Source: Mallotus nudiflorus (lineage: Eukaryota; Streptophyta; Magnoliopsida; Malpighiales; Euphorbiaceae). Taken from it: a stretch of DNA of 64,000 nt. The position numbers and the translations under genes are program-made. The stretch spans positions 749,001-813,000 of the forward strand of contig CANTUR010000128.1 in assembly GCA_947683625.1 (NCBI GenBank), read 5' to 3'. Below, in pieces: positions 26,701 to 39,500 of the stretch (position 1 is its first letter; every line of letters starts with the position of its first letter). Below the pieces are notes generated by a model. That model saw only the letters and a list, made by a program, of their open reading frames with translations. It made no database searches and was not told the origin of the DNA.

Positions 26701-29169
26701 GTGCGCAAGCCCACTTTGTCAAATCCATCCTTAATTGCTAATGCAGTCTCATCCATAGGCCCTTAATTTTAGATTACTACAGGCAATGTTTGTAGCTTCC
26801 ACCATAAGGCTCTAAGTTAGCTTTGATTTGATATATTATAGGCCTTGTGGTTTAATCGAGGTTGCCATAGCTATCCATTTAAAGCCTAAGTATACACACT
26901 CACTTTATCAAATCCATCCTTACATGCCAATGCAGTCTCATCCATCGACCCCTAAGTTTGGATTGCTACAAACAAAGTTTGTGACACTCATTATAGGGCT
27001 CTAAGTTAGGTTCAATTTAATATATTATGGGCTTTGTGGTTTAATTGGGGTTGCCATCACTGTCCATTTGAAGCCCAAGTGTCCACGCCCACTTTGTTAA
27101 ATCCATCCACAAATGCCAATGCACTCATATCCATAGGCCCTTAAATTTGGATTGGTACAAAAGAAGTGTATAGCACCTATTATAGGCTCTGAATCATCCT
27201 CAATTTGATATATTATTGGCCTTATGGTTCAATCGGGGTTGCCATAACCATCCATTTAAAACCCTAAGTGCACACACCTACTTTGTCAAATCCATCCATA
27301 AATGCTAATGTAGTGTCATCCATAGGCCCTTGGATTGGCACAGACAAAATTTATAGTACCAATCATAGGGCTCTAAGTCAGGTTCAATTTGACATATTAT
27401 GGGCCCCATGGTTCAATTAGGGTTGCCACAACCATCCATTTGAAACCTAAGTGCGCACTCCTACTTTATCAAATCCATCCATAAATGCTAATGTAGTCTC
27501 ATCTATAGGCCCTTAAATTAGGGTTGGTACAGAAGAAGTATATAGCACCTATTATAGCACTCTAAGACAACCTTGATTCAATATATTATGCCCCTTGTTA
27601 TTCAAATGGGGTTGACACAACCATCCATTTGAAGCCCAAGTGCGCACACCCACTTTTTCAAATCCATCCATAAATGACAATGCTATCTCATCCACAACCA
27701 CTAAATTTGGATTGCTAAAGACAAAGAGTGTAGCACCAATAATAGCGCTCTGAGCTAGATTCAATTTAATATATTACAGGCCCCGTGGTTCAATCGGTAT
27801 TGCCACGAGTGTCCATTTGAATCCTAAAAGTGCACACCCACTTTGTCAAATCCATCCATAAATGCCAATATAGTCTCATCCATAGGCCCTTAAATATGGA
27901 TTATTACATATGAAGTGTTTAGCACTTATTATAAGGCTTTGAGTCAGCTTCGATTTGATATATTATGGATCCCATGGTTCAATTGGGGTTGCCACAACTG
28001 TCCATTTGAATCCCAGGTGCGCACACCAACTTTGTCAAATCCATACATAAATGTCGATGCAGCCTCATCCATAGGCCTCTAAATTTGGATTACTACAGAT
28101 AAAGTGTGTAGTACTTATCATAAGGCTCTAAGTTGTTTTTGATTTGATATATTATAGACCCCATGATTCAATCGAGTTTGCCATAACCATCCACTTGAAT
28201 CATAAGTGTGCATGCCCACTTTGTCAAATCGACCCATAAATGCCAATGCATTCTCATCCATAGGCTGCTAAATTTGGGTTATTCCAGAAGAAGTGTGTAG
28301 CAACCATTATAGGGCACTTATCTATCTCAATTTGATATATTACAAGCCAACTTTATCAAATCCATCCATAAGTGCCAATGCAGTCTCATAAATTGGCTCC
28401 TACATTTGGATTCCTACATTATTGGGCTCTAAGTCAACTTCAATTTGATATATTATAGGCCCCATGGCTCAATCAGGGTTGCCATAATTATCCATTTAAA
28501 GCCCAAGTGTACACACCCAATTTGTCAAATCCATCTATAAATGTCAATACAATCTCATCCATCAACCACTAACTTTGGAATGCTATAGGAAAAGTTTTTA
28601 GAACCCATTATAGGGCTCTGCATCAAGTTTGATTTGATATATTATTGGCCCTGTGGTTCAATCGGGGTTGCCACTACCATCCATTTGAATCCCAAATGCG
28701 CACGCCCACTTTGTCAAATCCATCCATAAATGCTAATGCAACCTCATCCATTTGCCTCTAAATTTGGACTACTAAAGATGAAATGTGTAGCACTTATCAT
28801 AAGGCTTTAAGTTGGCTTTAATTTGATATATTATAGGCCCTATGGTCCAATCAAGGTTTCCGTGACCATCCATTTGAAACCCAAGTGCGCACACCCACTT
28901 TGTTAAATCCTTCTATAAATGCCAATGCAGTCTCATCCATAGGCCCCTAAATTTGGATTGCTACAGATGAACTGTATAGCACCCATTATCAGGCTTTGAG
29001 CTAGATTTGATTCAATATATTATAGGCCCCGTGGTCCAATCGGGGTTACCACCACCATCCATTTAAAGCCCAAGAGTGCACTCCCACTTTGTCAAATCCA
29101 TCTATAAATGCCAATGCAGTCTTATCCATAGGCCCCTAAATTTGGATTTGTACAGAAGAAGCATGCAGC
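23751..29169 (+). repeat. Satellite array, forward block (right of LTR 1)
   Basis: This continues the ~188-bp satellite in the same orientation, about 29 monomers. It begins with the right copy of the target-site duplication, so the interrupted monomer resumes exactly where it broke off. It includes deletion monomers: near 24832 GTGTG is joined to TCAAATCCATC (over 100 bp missing), and near 28344 TATATTACA is joined to AGCCAACTTTATC (about 75 bp missing). It ends inside a monomer, just after GAAGAAGCATGCAGC, at the strand switch. No gene-like content was seen. Confidence 0.95.
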
Positions 29170-29235
29170 TAAGGGCCTATGGACAAGACAACATTAGCAT
29201 TTATGGATGGATTTGACAAAATGGGTGTGAACACT
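29105..29235. other. Satellite strand-switch (inversion) junction
   Basis: Left of about 29169 every monomer reads CATCCATAAATG...ATAGGCCCCTAAATTT. From about 29170 on every monomer reads the reverse complement, AAGGGCCTATGG...CATTTATGGATGG. The break falls between GAAGAAGCATGCAGC and TAAGGGCCTATGG, inside a monomer. The two flanks form an imperfect palindrome: TCCATAGGCCCCT pairs with AAGGGCCTATGGA around a spacer of about 35 bp, and lower-grade pairing continues outward. The right-hand monomers are no more like mirror images of the left-hand ones than any two monomers are, so these look like two unrelated array segments joined tail to tail rather than a recent perfect palindrome. Confidence 0.93.
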
Positions 29236-30830
29236 TAGGCTTTAAATGGATGGTTTTGGCAACCCTTATTAAACCACATGGCCTAAAATATATCAAATCA
29301 AAGCTGATTCAGAGCCCTATAATAAGTGTTACATGATTCATCTATAACAATCCAAATTTAGGGGCCTATGGATAAGATTGCATTGGCATTTATGGATGGA
29401 TTTGACAAAGTAGGAGTGCGCACTTGGGCTTCAAATGGATGGTTATGGCAACCTCTATTGAACCACGAGGTGTATAATATATCAAATCAAATATGAATTA
29501 TAGCCCTATAATAGGTGCTACATGCTTTATTTATAACAGTTCAAATTTAAGGGCCTATGGATAAGATTGCATTGGCATTTATTGATGGATTTGACAAAGT
29601 GGGCATGTGTACTTGGGGTTTAAATGGATGGTCGTGCAACCCCGATTAAGCCATAAGGCCTATAATTTATCAAATTGAAGCTGACTCAGAGTCCTATAAT
29701 GGGTACTACACCTTTCATCTGTAGCAGTACAAATTTAGGTGCCTATGGATGAGATTGCATTGGTATTTGTGGATGGATTTGACAAAGTGGGCATGTGTAT
29801 TTGGGCTTTAAATGGACGATCGTGGCAACCCTTGAACTACATAGCCTAAAATATATCAAATTAAATCTGACTCAGATCCCTATAATAGTTGATATATGGT
29901 TCATACATAGCAATCCAAATTTAGGGGCATATGGATGAGATTACATTGGCATTTATGGATGGATTTGACAAGGTGGGAGTGCGCACTTAGGATTCAAATG
30001 GACAGTCGTGGCAACCCTGATTGAACTACTAGGCTTATAATATATCAAATCAAAGCTGAGTTAGAGCCCTATAGTGGGCACTATATGCTTCATCTACAGC
30101 AGTCCAAATTTAGGGGCCTATGGATAAGACAACATTAGCATTTATGGATGGATTTGACAAAATGGGTGTGTAGACTTGTGCTTCAAATGGACAGTCCCGA
30201 CAACCCTGATTAAACCACATGGCCTATAATATATCAAATCAAAGATGACTCAGAGCCCTATAATAGGTACTACACGATTCATCTGTAGTAGTCCAAATTT
30301 AGGGGCCAATGGGTAAGATTGCATTGGCATTTATGGATGGATTTGACAAAGTGGATGTGTGCACTTAAGCTTCAAATGGACAGTTGTAGAAACCTCGATT
30401 GACACACAGGGTCCATAATATATCAAATCAAAGTTAACTCAGAGTCCTATAATAGGTGCTATATGGTTCATTTGTAGCAGTTCAAATTTAGGGGCATATG
30501 GATGAGATTACATTAGCATTTATAGATGGATTTGACAAAGTGGATATGCATACTTTATATTCAAATGGACGATCATGGCAACCACGATTTAACTACTAGA
30601 CCTATAATATATGAAATCAAAGTTGAGTTAGAGCTTTATAGTGGGCACTACATACTTCATCTGTAGGAGTCTAAATTTAGGGCCCTATGGATGAGACAAC
30701 ATTAGCATTTATGGATGCATTTGACAAATGGTTGTGCACACTTGGGCTTCAAATGGATGATTGTGGCAACCTTGATTAAACCAATGGCCTATAATATATC
30801 AAATCAAAGCTGACTCAGAGCCCTATAATA
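29180..30830 (-). repeat. Short-period higher-order repeat beside the strand switch
   Basis: The variant ACAACATTAGCATTTATGGA, where most monomers read CTGCATTGGC, lies at 29188, 30129 and 30696. The spacings are 941 bp (five monomers) and 567 bp (three monomers). Each is followed by the same run of variants: a CCTGATTAAACCA-type tail, then a GCTGA(C/T)TCAGAGCC...GATTCATC-type stretch. This is a small local amplification with unequal unit length. Confidence 0.55.
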
Positions 30831-33599
30831 GGTGATGCACAATTCATCTATAGCAATCCAAATTTAGGGACCTATGGATGAGATTGCATTGGCATTTATA
30901 GATGGATTTGACAAAGTTGAAGTGTACACTTGGGCTTCAAATGGACGGTTGTTGCAACCCCGATTGAAATGCGAGGCCCACAATATATCAAGTCATAGTT
31001 GACTTATAACCCTATAATAGATGGTACATGCTTTATTTATAGCAATCCAAATTTAGGGTCCTATGGATGAGACTGCGTTAGCATTTATGGATATATTTGA
31101 CAAAGTGGGCATGCACACTTGGGCTTCAAATGGACAGTCATGGCAACCCCGATTGAACCATGGGCCCTATAATATATCAAATTAAAGCTGACACTAGGCC
31201 CTATAATAAGTGCTACACACTTTATTTATAGCAATCCAAATTTGTGGATGGATTTAACAAAATGAACTTGCGCACTTAGGCTTTAAATGGACGGTCATGG
31301 CAACCCCGATTGAACCACAAGGCCTAAAATATATAAAATCAAAGTTGACTAAGAGCCTTATAATGGGTGCTACAAAATTTTTTTATAGCAATCCAAATTT
31401 AAGGGCCTATAGATGAGATTGCATTGGCATTTATGGATGGATTTGACAAAGTGGGCGTGCACACTTGGGATTCAAATGGATGGTCATGGTAGCCCCGTAT
31501 GAACCACAGGGCCTATAATATAGCAGATTGAAGGTAACTCAGAGATCTATAATGGGTGCTACACACTTCATCTATAGCGGTCCAAATTTAAGGGCATATG
31601 GATGAGATTGCATTGACATTTATGGAAGGATTTGATAAAGTGGGCATGCGCACTTAGGCTTTAAATGGACAGTCGTGGCAACCCCAATTGAACCATAGGA
31701 CCCATAATTTATCAAATTAAAGCTAACTTAGAGCCTAATAATAAGTACTACATGCTTCATCTTTACCAGTCCAAATTTAGTAGCCTATTGATGAGACTGC
31801 ATTAGCATTTTTGGATGGATTTGAAGAGGTGGGTGTGTGCAGTTAGGCTTCAAATGGATGGTCATAGCAGCCTCAATTGAATCACAAGGCCCATAATAAA
31901 TCAAATCCAACCTGACTTAAGACCTTATAATGGGATCTACAAATATTTCCTTTACCAAACCAAATTTTAGGGCCAATAGATGAGAATGCATTGGAATTTA
32001 TAGGTGGATTTGACAAAGAGGGCGTGCACACTTGGGATTCAAATGGACAATCGTGGTAACCCCAAATGAACCATGAGGTCCATAATATATCAAATTAAAG
32101 CTGACTCAGAGCCCTATAATGGGTGCTACACACTTTATCTGTTACAATCCAAATTTAACGACCTATATATGAGAATGCATTGGCATTTAAGGATAGATTT
32201 GACAAAGTGGGCGTGCGTACTTAGGCTTCAAAAGGACGGTCGTGGCAACCCCGATTAAACTACAGAATCCATAATATATTAAATCAATGCTAACTCAAAG
32301 CCATATAATGGGTCCAATAAACTTCACTTGTAGCAATACAAATTTAGGGGCCTATGGATGAGACTGCATTGGCATTTATGGATTAATTTCACAAAGTGGA
32401 CGTACGCAATTAAGCTTCAAATGGACAGTCATGGCAACCCCGATTGAATCATAGTGCCCATTATATATAAAATTGAAGCTAACTCAGAGCCTTATAATAC
32501 ATGCTACACACTTGATCTATAACAATCCAAATTTAGGGCCCTATGGATGAGACTACATTGCCATTTACAAATGGATTTAAGACAGTGGGCGTGCTCACTT
32601 AGGCTTCAAATGGACAGTCATGGCAACCCCGATTGAACAACGGGAATCATAATATATCAAATCAAAGCTGACTCAAAGACTTATAATAGAAGTTACAAAT
32701 TTTTCCTATTACAATCCAAATTTAAGGGCCTATGGATGAGACTGCATTAGCATTTATGGATGGATTTAATAAAGTGGGTGTGCATACTTAGGATTCAAAT
32801 GGATGGTCATGGCAACCCCGTTTGATCCATGGGGTCTATAATATATCAAATCAAAGTTGACTCAGAGGACTAAAATGGGTGCTACACACTTCATCTGTAG
32901 CAGTCCAAATTTAGGGGCCTATGGATGAGACTGCCTTAGTATTTATGAATGGATTTGCCAAACAGGAGTGCACACTTAGGCTTTAAATAGATGGTCATGG
33001 CAACCCCTATTGCACCATGGGGCCTATAATATATCAAATCAAAGCTAACTCAGAGCCTTATAATAAGTATTATAACTTCATCTGTGGCAGTCCAAATTGT
33101 GGGACCTATGGATGAGATTGCATTAGTATTTGGATTTAACAAAGTGGGCATGTGCACTTGGGATTCAAATGGATGGTCGTGGCAACCTCAATTGAACCAC
33201 ACAAACTATAATATGTCAAATCTAAGTTGACTCAAAGCCCTTTAATGGGAACTATAAACATTGTCTGTGCTAATCCAAATTTAGGGGCCTAGATATAAGA
33301 CTGCATTGGCATTTATGGATGGATTTGACAAAGTGGGCCTGCGTACTTAGGATTCAAATAGATGGTCATGGCAACCCTGAATGAATCATTAGGCCCATAA
33401 TATATCAAATTGAAACTAACTCAAAGCCCTATAATGGGTGCTACACACTTCATCTGTAGCAGTCCAAACTTAGGGACCTATGGATAAGAAAGCATTGGCA
33501 TTTATGGATGGATTTGACAAAGTGGGCATGTGCACATAAGCTTCAAAGAGATTGTTGTGGAAACTGCAATTGAACTATGGGGCCCATAATATATCAAAT

Positions 33600-36500
33600 C
33601 AAAGCTGACTCATAGTCCTATAAGGGGTGCTACATACATTGTCTGTAGTAATCCAAATTTAAAGGCCTATGGATAAAACTGCATTGGCATTTATAGATGG
33701 ATTTGACAAAGTGGGTGTGCACTATTGGGTTTCAAATGGATGGTCATGGCAACCCTGATTGAAACATGATACCCATAATATATCAAATTAAGGCTGACTT
33801 AGAGCCTTGTAATGGGTTCTACACACTTCTTCTGCACCAAAAATTTAGGGGCCTATGGATAAGATTGCACTAGCATTTATGGATGGATTTGATAAAATGG
33901 ACGATGGTGGTAGCTTCGATTGAACCATGGGGCCTATACTATATCAAATTGAGAGTGAGTCAGAGTCTATAATAAGTGCTACACACTTCTTCTGTGGCAA
34001 TCCAAATTTAGTGGCCTATGGATCATATTGCATTAGCATTTATGGATGGATTTTACAAAGTGCGTTTGGGCTTCAAATGGATGGTCATGGAAACTCCAAT
34101 TAAGCCATAAGGCCCATAATATATTAAATAGAAGCTGACTCAGAGCATTATAACAAGTATTATGCACTTTAGTTATGGCAGTCCAAATTTAAGGGACTAT
34201 GGATGAGACTACATTGGCATTTATAGATGGATTTGACAAAGTGGACATGCGCAATTGGGCTTCAAATCAATAGTTGTGGCAACCCTGATTGAATCATGAT
34301 GCCTATTATATATCAAATTAAAGCTAACTCAGAGCCCTATAGTACATATTACACACTTCATCTATAGCAATCAAAATTTAGGGACCTATAGACGAGGCTA
34401 CATTAGTAATTATGGATGGATTTAACAAAATGGATGTGCACACTTGGGCTTCAAATGGACAGTTGTAGCATCCCCAATTGAACCACGAGGCCCATAACAT
34501 ATCAAACCAAAAGCTAACTCAGACCCCAGAGTAGGAGCTATAAACATTACATGTAGTAATCAAAATTTAGGGGCATATGGATGAGACAGCATTGGCATTT
34601 TTGGATGGATTTAACAAACTGGCCGTGCACACTTAAGCTTCAAATGGATGGTCATGGCATCGCCGATTAAACCATAGGGACTATAATATGTCAAATTAAA
34701 GCTAACTTAAAGCCTTATAATAAGAGATATAAACATTACCTGTAGTGATCCAAATTTAAGGGCCTATGGATGAGACTGCATTGGCATTTGTGGTAGGATT
34801 TGACAAAGTGGGCATGCGCACTTGGGCTTCAAATGGACTGTGGCAACCCTGATTGAACCATGAGGCCTATAATATATCAAATTGAACCTAAATCTGAGCC
34901 TTATAATATTTACTACACATTGTGTCTATGGCTATCAAATTTAAAGGACTATGGATGAAACTGCAATGGCATTTATGGATGGATTTGACAAAGTGGACGT
35001 GCGCAATTGGGTTTCAAATACACGTGGCAACCCCAATTGAAGCACGGTAGCCATTATATATCAAACTAAAACTAACTTAGAGCCATATAATACATATGGC
35101 ACACTTCATCTATAGAAATCAAAATTTAGGGCCATATGGATGATACTGCATTGGCATTTATGGATGGTTTTAGTAAAGTGGGCGTGCTCACTTGGGCTTC
35201 AAATGGATGGCCATGGCAACCCCAAATGAACCATGAGGCCCATAATATATCAAATCAAAGCTGAGTTAAAGCTCTATAATAAAAGCTATAAACTTTGCAT
35301 GTAAATCCAAATTTAGGGGCCTATGGATGAGACTACATTGGCATTTATGGATGGATTTAACAAAGTGGGCCTGTGCACTTAGGCTTCAAATGGACAATCA
35401 TGGTAACCCCAATTAAAACATGGGGTCCATAAGATATCAAATTGAACCTGACCTAGTGCCTTATAATAATTACTACACACTTTATCTATGGCAGTCAATA
35501 TTTAAGGGACTATGGATGAGACTACATGGGCATTTATGGATGGATTTGACAAAGTGGGCGTGTGCACTTGGCCTTTGAATGGACGATTATGGCAATCCCA
35601 ATTAAACCATGGAGCCTATAATATATCAAATCATAGCTGACTTAAAGCCTTATAACAAGTTCTACATACTTTGTCTATGGTAGTCCAAATTTAAGGGACT
35701 ATGGATAAGAATGCATTGGCTTTTATAAATGGATTTGACAAAGTGGTCGTGTGTACTTAGGCTTCAAATGGATGGTCCTGGAAACCTAAATTGAACCATG
35801 GGGCCCATAATATATCACATTAAAGTTAACTTAGAAGCTTATAATAATTACTACACAATTTATCTATGACAATCCAAATATAGGAGACTATGGATGAGAC
35901 TATATTGGCATTTATGGATGGATTTGCTAATGTAGGCGTGCGCACTTGGGATTCAAATGGAGGGTCATGGCATTCCTGAATGAACCACGAGGTCCATAAT
36001 ATATCAAATGAAGCTAACTCAAAGCCATATAATTGGTGCTACACACTTCATCTATAGCAATCCAAATTTAGGGGCCTATGGATGAGAATGCATTGGCATT
36101 TATTGATGGATTTAACAAAGTGGGCGTGCGCACTTAGGTTTTAAATGGATAGTCATGGCAACCCCGATTGAGCCCTAGGGCCCATAATATATCAAATCAA
36201 AGCTATCTCGAAGCTCTATAAGGGGTACTATATACATTATTTGTAGCAATCCAAATTTAGGGACATATGGATAAGACTACATTAGCATTTATGGATAGAT
36301 TTGACAAAGTGGGCATGCACACTTAGGCTTCAAATGGACAGTCATGGTAACACTGATCAAAATACATGGCCTATAATATATCAAATTAAGGGTCACTTAG
36401 AGCCTTATAGTGGGTGCTAGAGCCTTCTTCTATACTAATCATAATTTAGGGGCCTGTGGATAAGACTGTATTAGCATTTACTGATGGATTTGACAAAGTG

Positions 36501-39500
36501 GTCATGCACACTTGGGCTTCAAATGGATAGTTGTGGCAACCTCAATTGAAACACGAGCCCTATAATATATCAAATCAAGGCTAAGTCAGAGCCTTATAAT
36601 AAGTACTACACATTTCTTCTTTAGCAACCTAAATTTAATGGCCCATGGATCATACTACATTAGCATTTATAGATGGATTTGACAAAGTTGTCATGTGCAC
36701 TTGGGCTTCAAATGGATGGCGTGGCAACCCTGATAGAACCAAAAGGCCTATATTATATCAAATTGAACTTGACTTAGAGCCTTATAATTAGTACTATACA
36801 CTTTTTCTGTGGCAGTCCAAATTTTGGAGACTATGGATGACACTGCATTGGCATTTATGGATGGATTTGACAAAGTGGACGTGCACAATTAGGCATTGAA
36901 TGGATGGTCATAGCAACCCTGATTGAACCACGATGCCCAATATATATCAAATCGAAGATGACTTAGAGAACTATAATAGGAGCTATAAACATTACTTGTA
37001 GCAATTTAAATTTAGGGGCCTATGGATGATACTGCATTGGCATATATGGATAGATTTGACAAAGTAGGCATGCACACTTGGGCTTTAAATGGACGATTGT
37101 GGCAACCCCGATTGAACCACAGGACTATAATATATCAAATCAAAGATGAATCAAATCCTTATAATGATAACTATAACATTTACCTATAGCACTCCAAATT
37201 TAAGGCCTTACGGATAAGACTACATTGGCATTTATAGATGGATTTGACAAAGTGGCCATGTGTACTTGGGGTTCAAATGGATGGTCGTTGCATCCCCAAT
37301 TGAACCATGAGGACCATAATATATTAAATCAAAAATGACTCAAAGCCCTATAATGGGAGCTATAAACATTACTTGTAGCAATCCTAATTTAGGGGCCTAT
37401 GGATGAGACTGCATTGGCATTTATGGATGGATTTGACAAAGTGGGTGTGCGCACTTAGGCTTCAAATGGACGATCATTGTAACCCCAATTGAACCACTAG
37501 CCCATAATGTATCAAATCAAAGCTGACTCAGAGCCATATATTAGGAGCTATGTGCTTCATTTGTAGCAATCCAAATTTAGGGGCCTATAGATGAGAATTC
37601 ATTAGCATTTATGGATGGATTTGACAAAGTGAGAGTGTGCACTTGGGCTTCAAATGGAGGGTCATGGCAACCCTGACTGAACCACATGACCCATAATATA
37701 TCAAATCAAATCTGACTCAGAGCCCTATATTATGTGCTATGCACTTCATTTGTAGCAATCCAAATTTAGGGCCCTATGGATGAGACTTCAATGGCATTTA
37801 TGGATGGATTTGACAAAGTGAGAGTGTGCACTTAGGCTTCAAATGGAGGGTCATGGCAACCCCGATTGAACCATATGGCCCATAATATATCATATCAAAA
37901 CTAATTTGGACCTTATAATGGGTGCTACACGCATCATCTATAGCAGTCCAAATTTAAGGGCCTATGGATGAGAATGCATTAGCATTTATGGATGGATTTG
38001 ACAAAATGGGCATGCACACTTGAGTTTCAAATGGATGGTCGTGGCAACCCTAATTAAACCATGGGGCCTATAATCTATTAAATCAAATCAGACTCAAAGC
38101 CCTATAATGGGTGCTACATGCTTAATCTGTAGCAGCCAAATTTAGGGGCCAATGGATGAGACTGCATTGGCATTTTATGGATGTATTTGATGAAGTGGGC
38201 GTGTGTACTTAGGCTTTAAATGGATGGTCATGGCAACCTTGATTGAACTATAGGGCCTATAATGTGTCAAATAGAAGCTAACTCCAAGCCCTATAATAAA
38301 TGTTATATACTTCATTTGTACCAATCCAAATTTAGGGGCCAATGCATGAGACTACATTGGCATTTATGGATGGTTTTGATAAAGTGGGCATGCTCACTTT
38401 GGCTTTAAATGGATGGTTATGGCAACCCCGATTGAACCACAGGGCCTATAATATATCAAATCAAAGCTATGTCAAAGCCCTATAATAAAAGCTATAAACT
38501 TTGCGTGTAAATCCAAATTTAGGGGCCTATGGATGAGACTACATTAGCATTTATGGATGGATTTGACAAAGTGGACGTGCACACTTAGGCTTCCAGTGGA
38601 CGATCATGGTAACCCCGATTGAAGCATGATGCCCATAAGATATCAAATCAAAGCTGACTCAGAGACCTATAGTAAGTACTACACTCTTTGTCTATAGCAA
38701 TCTCAATTTAGGGGACGATGGATAAGACTGCATGGGCATTTATGGATGAATTTGACAAAGTGGGTGTGCATACATGGGCTTAAAATGGATGATCATGGAA
38801 ACCCCAATTGAACTGTGGGGCCCATAATATATCAAATCGAAGCTGACTTAGAGACTTGTAATAAGTAATACACACTTTGTCTATGGCAGTCCAAATTTAA
38901 GGGACTATGGATGAGAATGCGTTGGCATTTACGGATGTATTTAATAAAGTGGGCATGCACACTTGGGCTTCAAATGGATGGTTGTGGCAACCCCGATTGA
39001 ACTGTAGGGCCTACAATTTATAAAATCAAAGCTAACTTAGAGCCTTATAATAGGTTCTACACACTTTGTCTATGGCAGTCCAAATTTAAGGGATGGATGA
39101 GACTGTATTGGCATTTATGGATGGATTTGACAATATGGGTATGCACCCTTGGGATTCAAATGGACGATCATGGCAATCTTGAATGAACCCTAAGGTCCAT
39201 AATATATAAAATTGAAGCTGACTCAAAGCCCTCTAATGGGTCCAACACACTTTATCTATGGTTGTCCAAATTTAGGGGCCTATGGATGAGAGTGCATTGG
39301 CATTTATGGATAGATTTAACAAAGTGGGCGTGCACACATGGGCTTTAAATGGATAGTTGTGGCAACCTCGATTGACCCATAGGGGCCATAATATATCAAA
39401 TCAAAGCTGTCTTTGAGCCTTATAAGGGGTACTATAAACATTGTCTATAGCAATCAAAATTTAAGGGCATATGGATAAGACTGCATTGGCATTTATGGAT

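Noticed and set aside
1..29169. CRISPR-like regular repeats
   Set aside because: There is no separate repeat and spacer. Whole 188-bp units are tandem copies, far longer than CRISPR repeats.
23756..35000. A recent perfect palindrome centred on 29.17 kb
   Set aside because: Reverse-complemented left monomers match right monomers only as well as any two monomers do, so the arms are not recent mirror copies.
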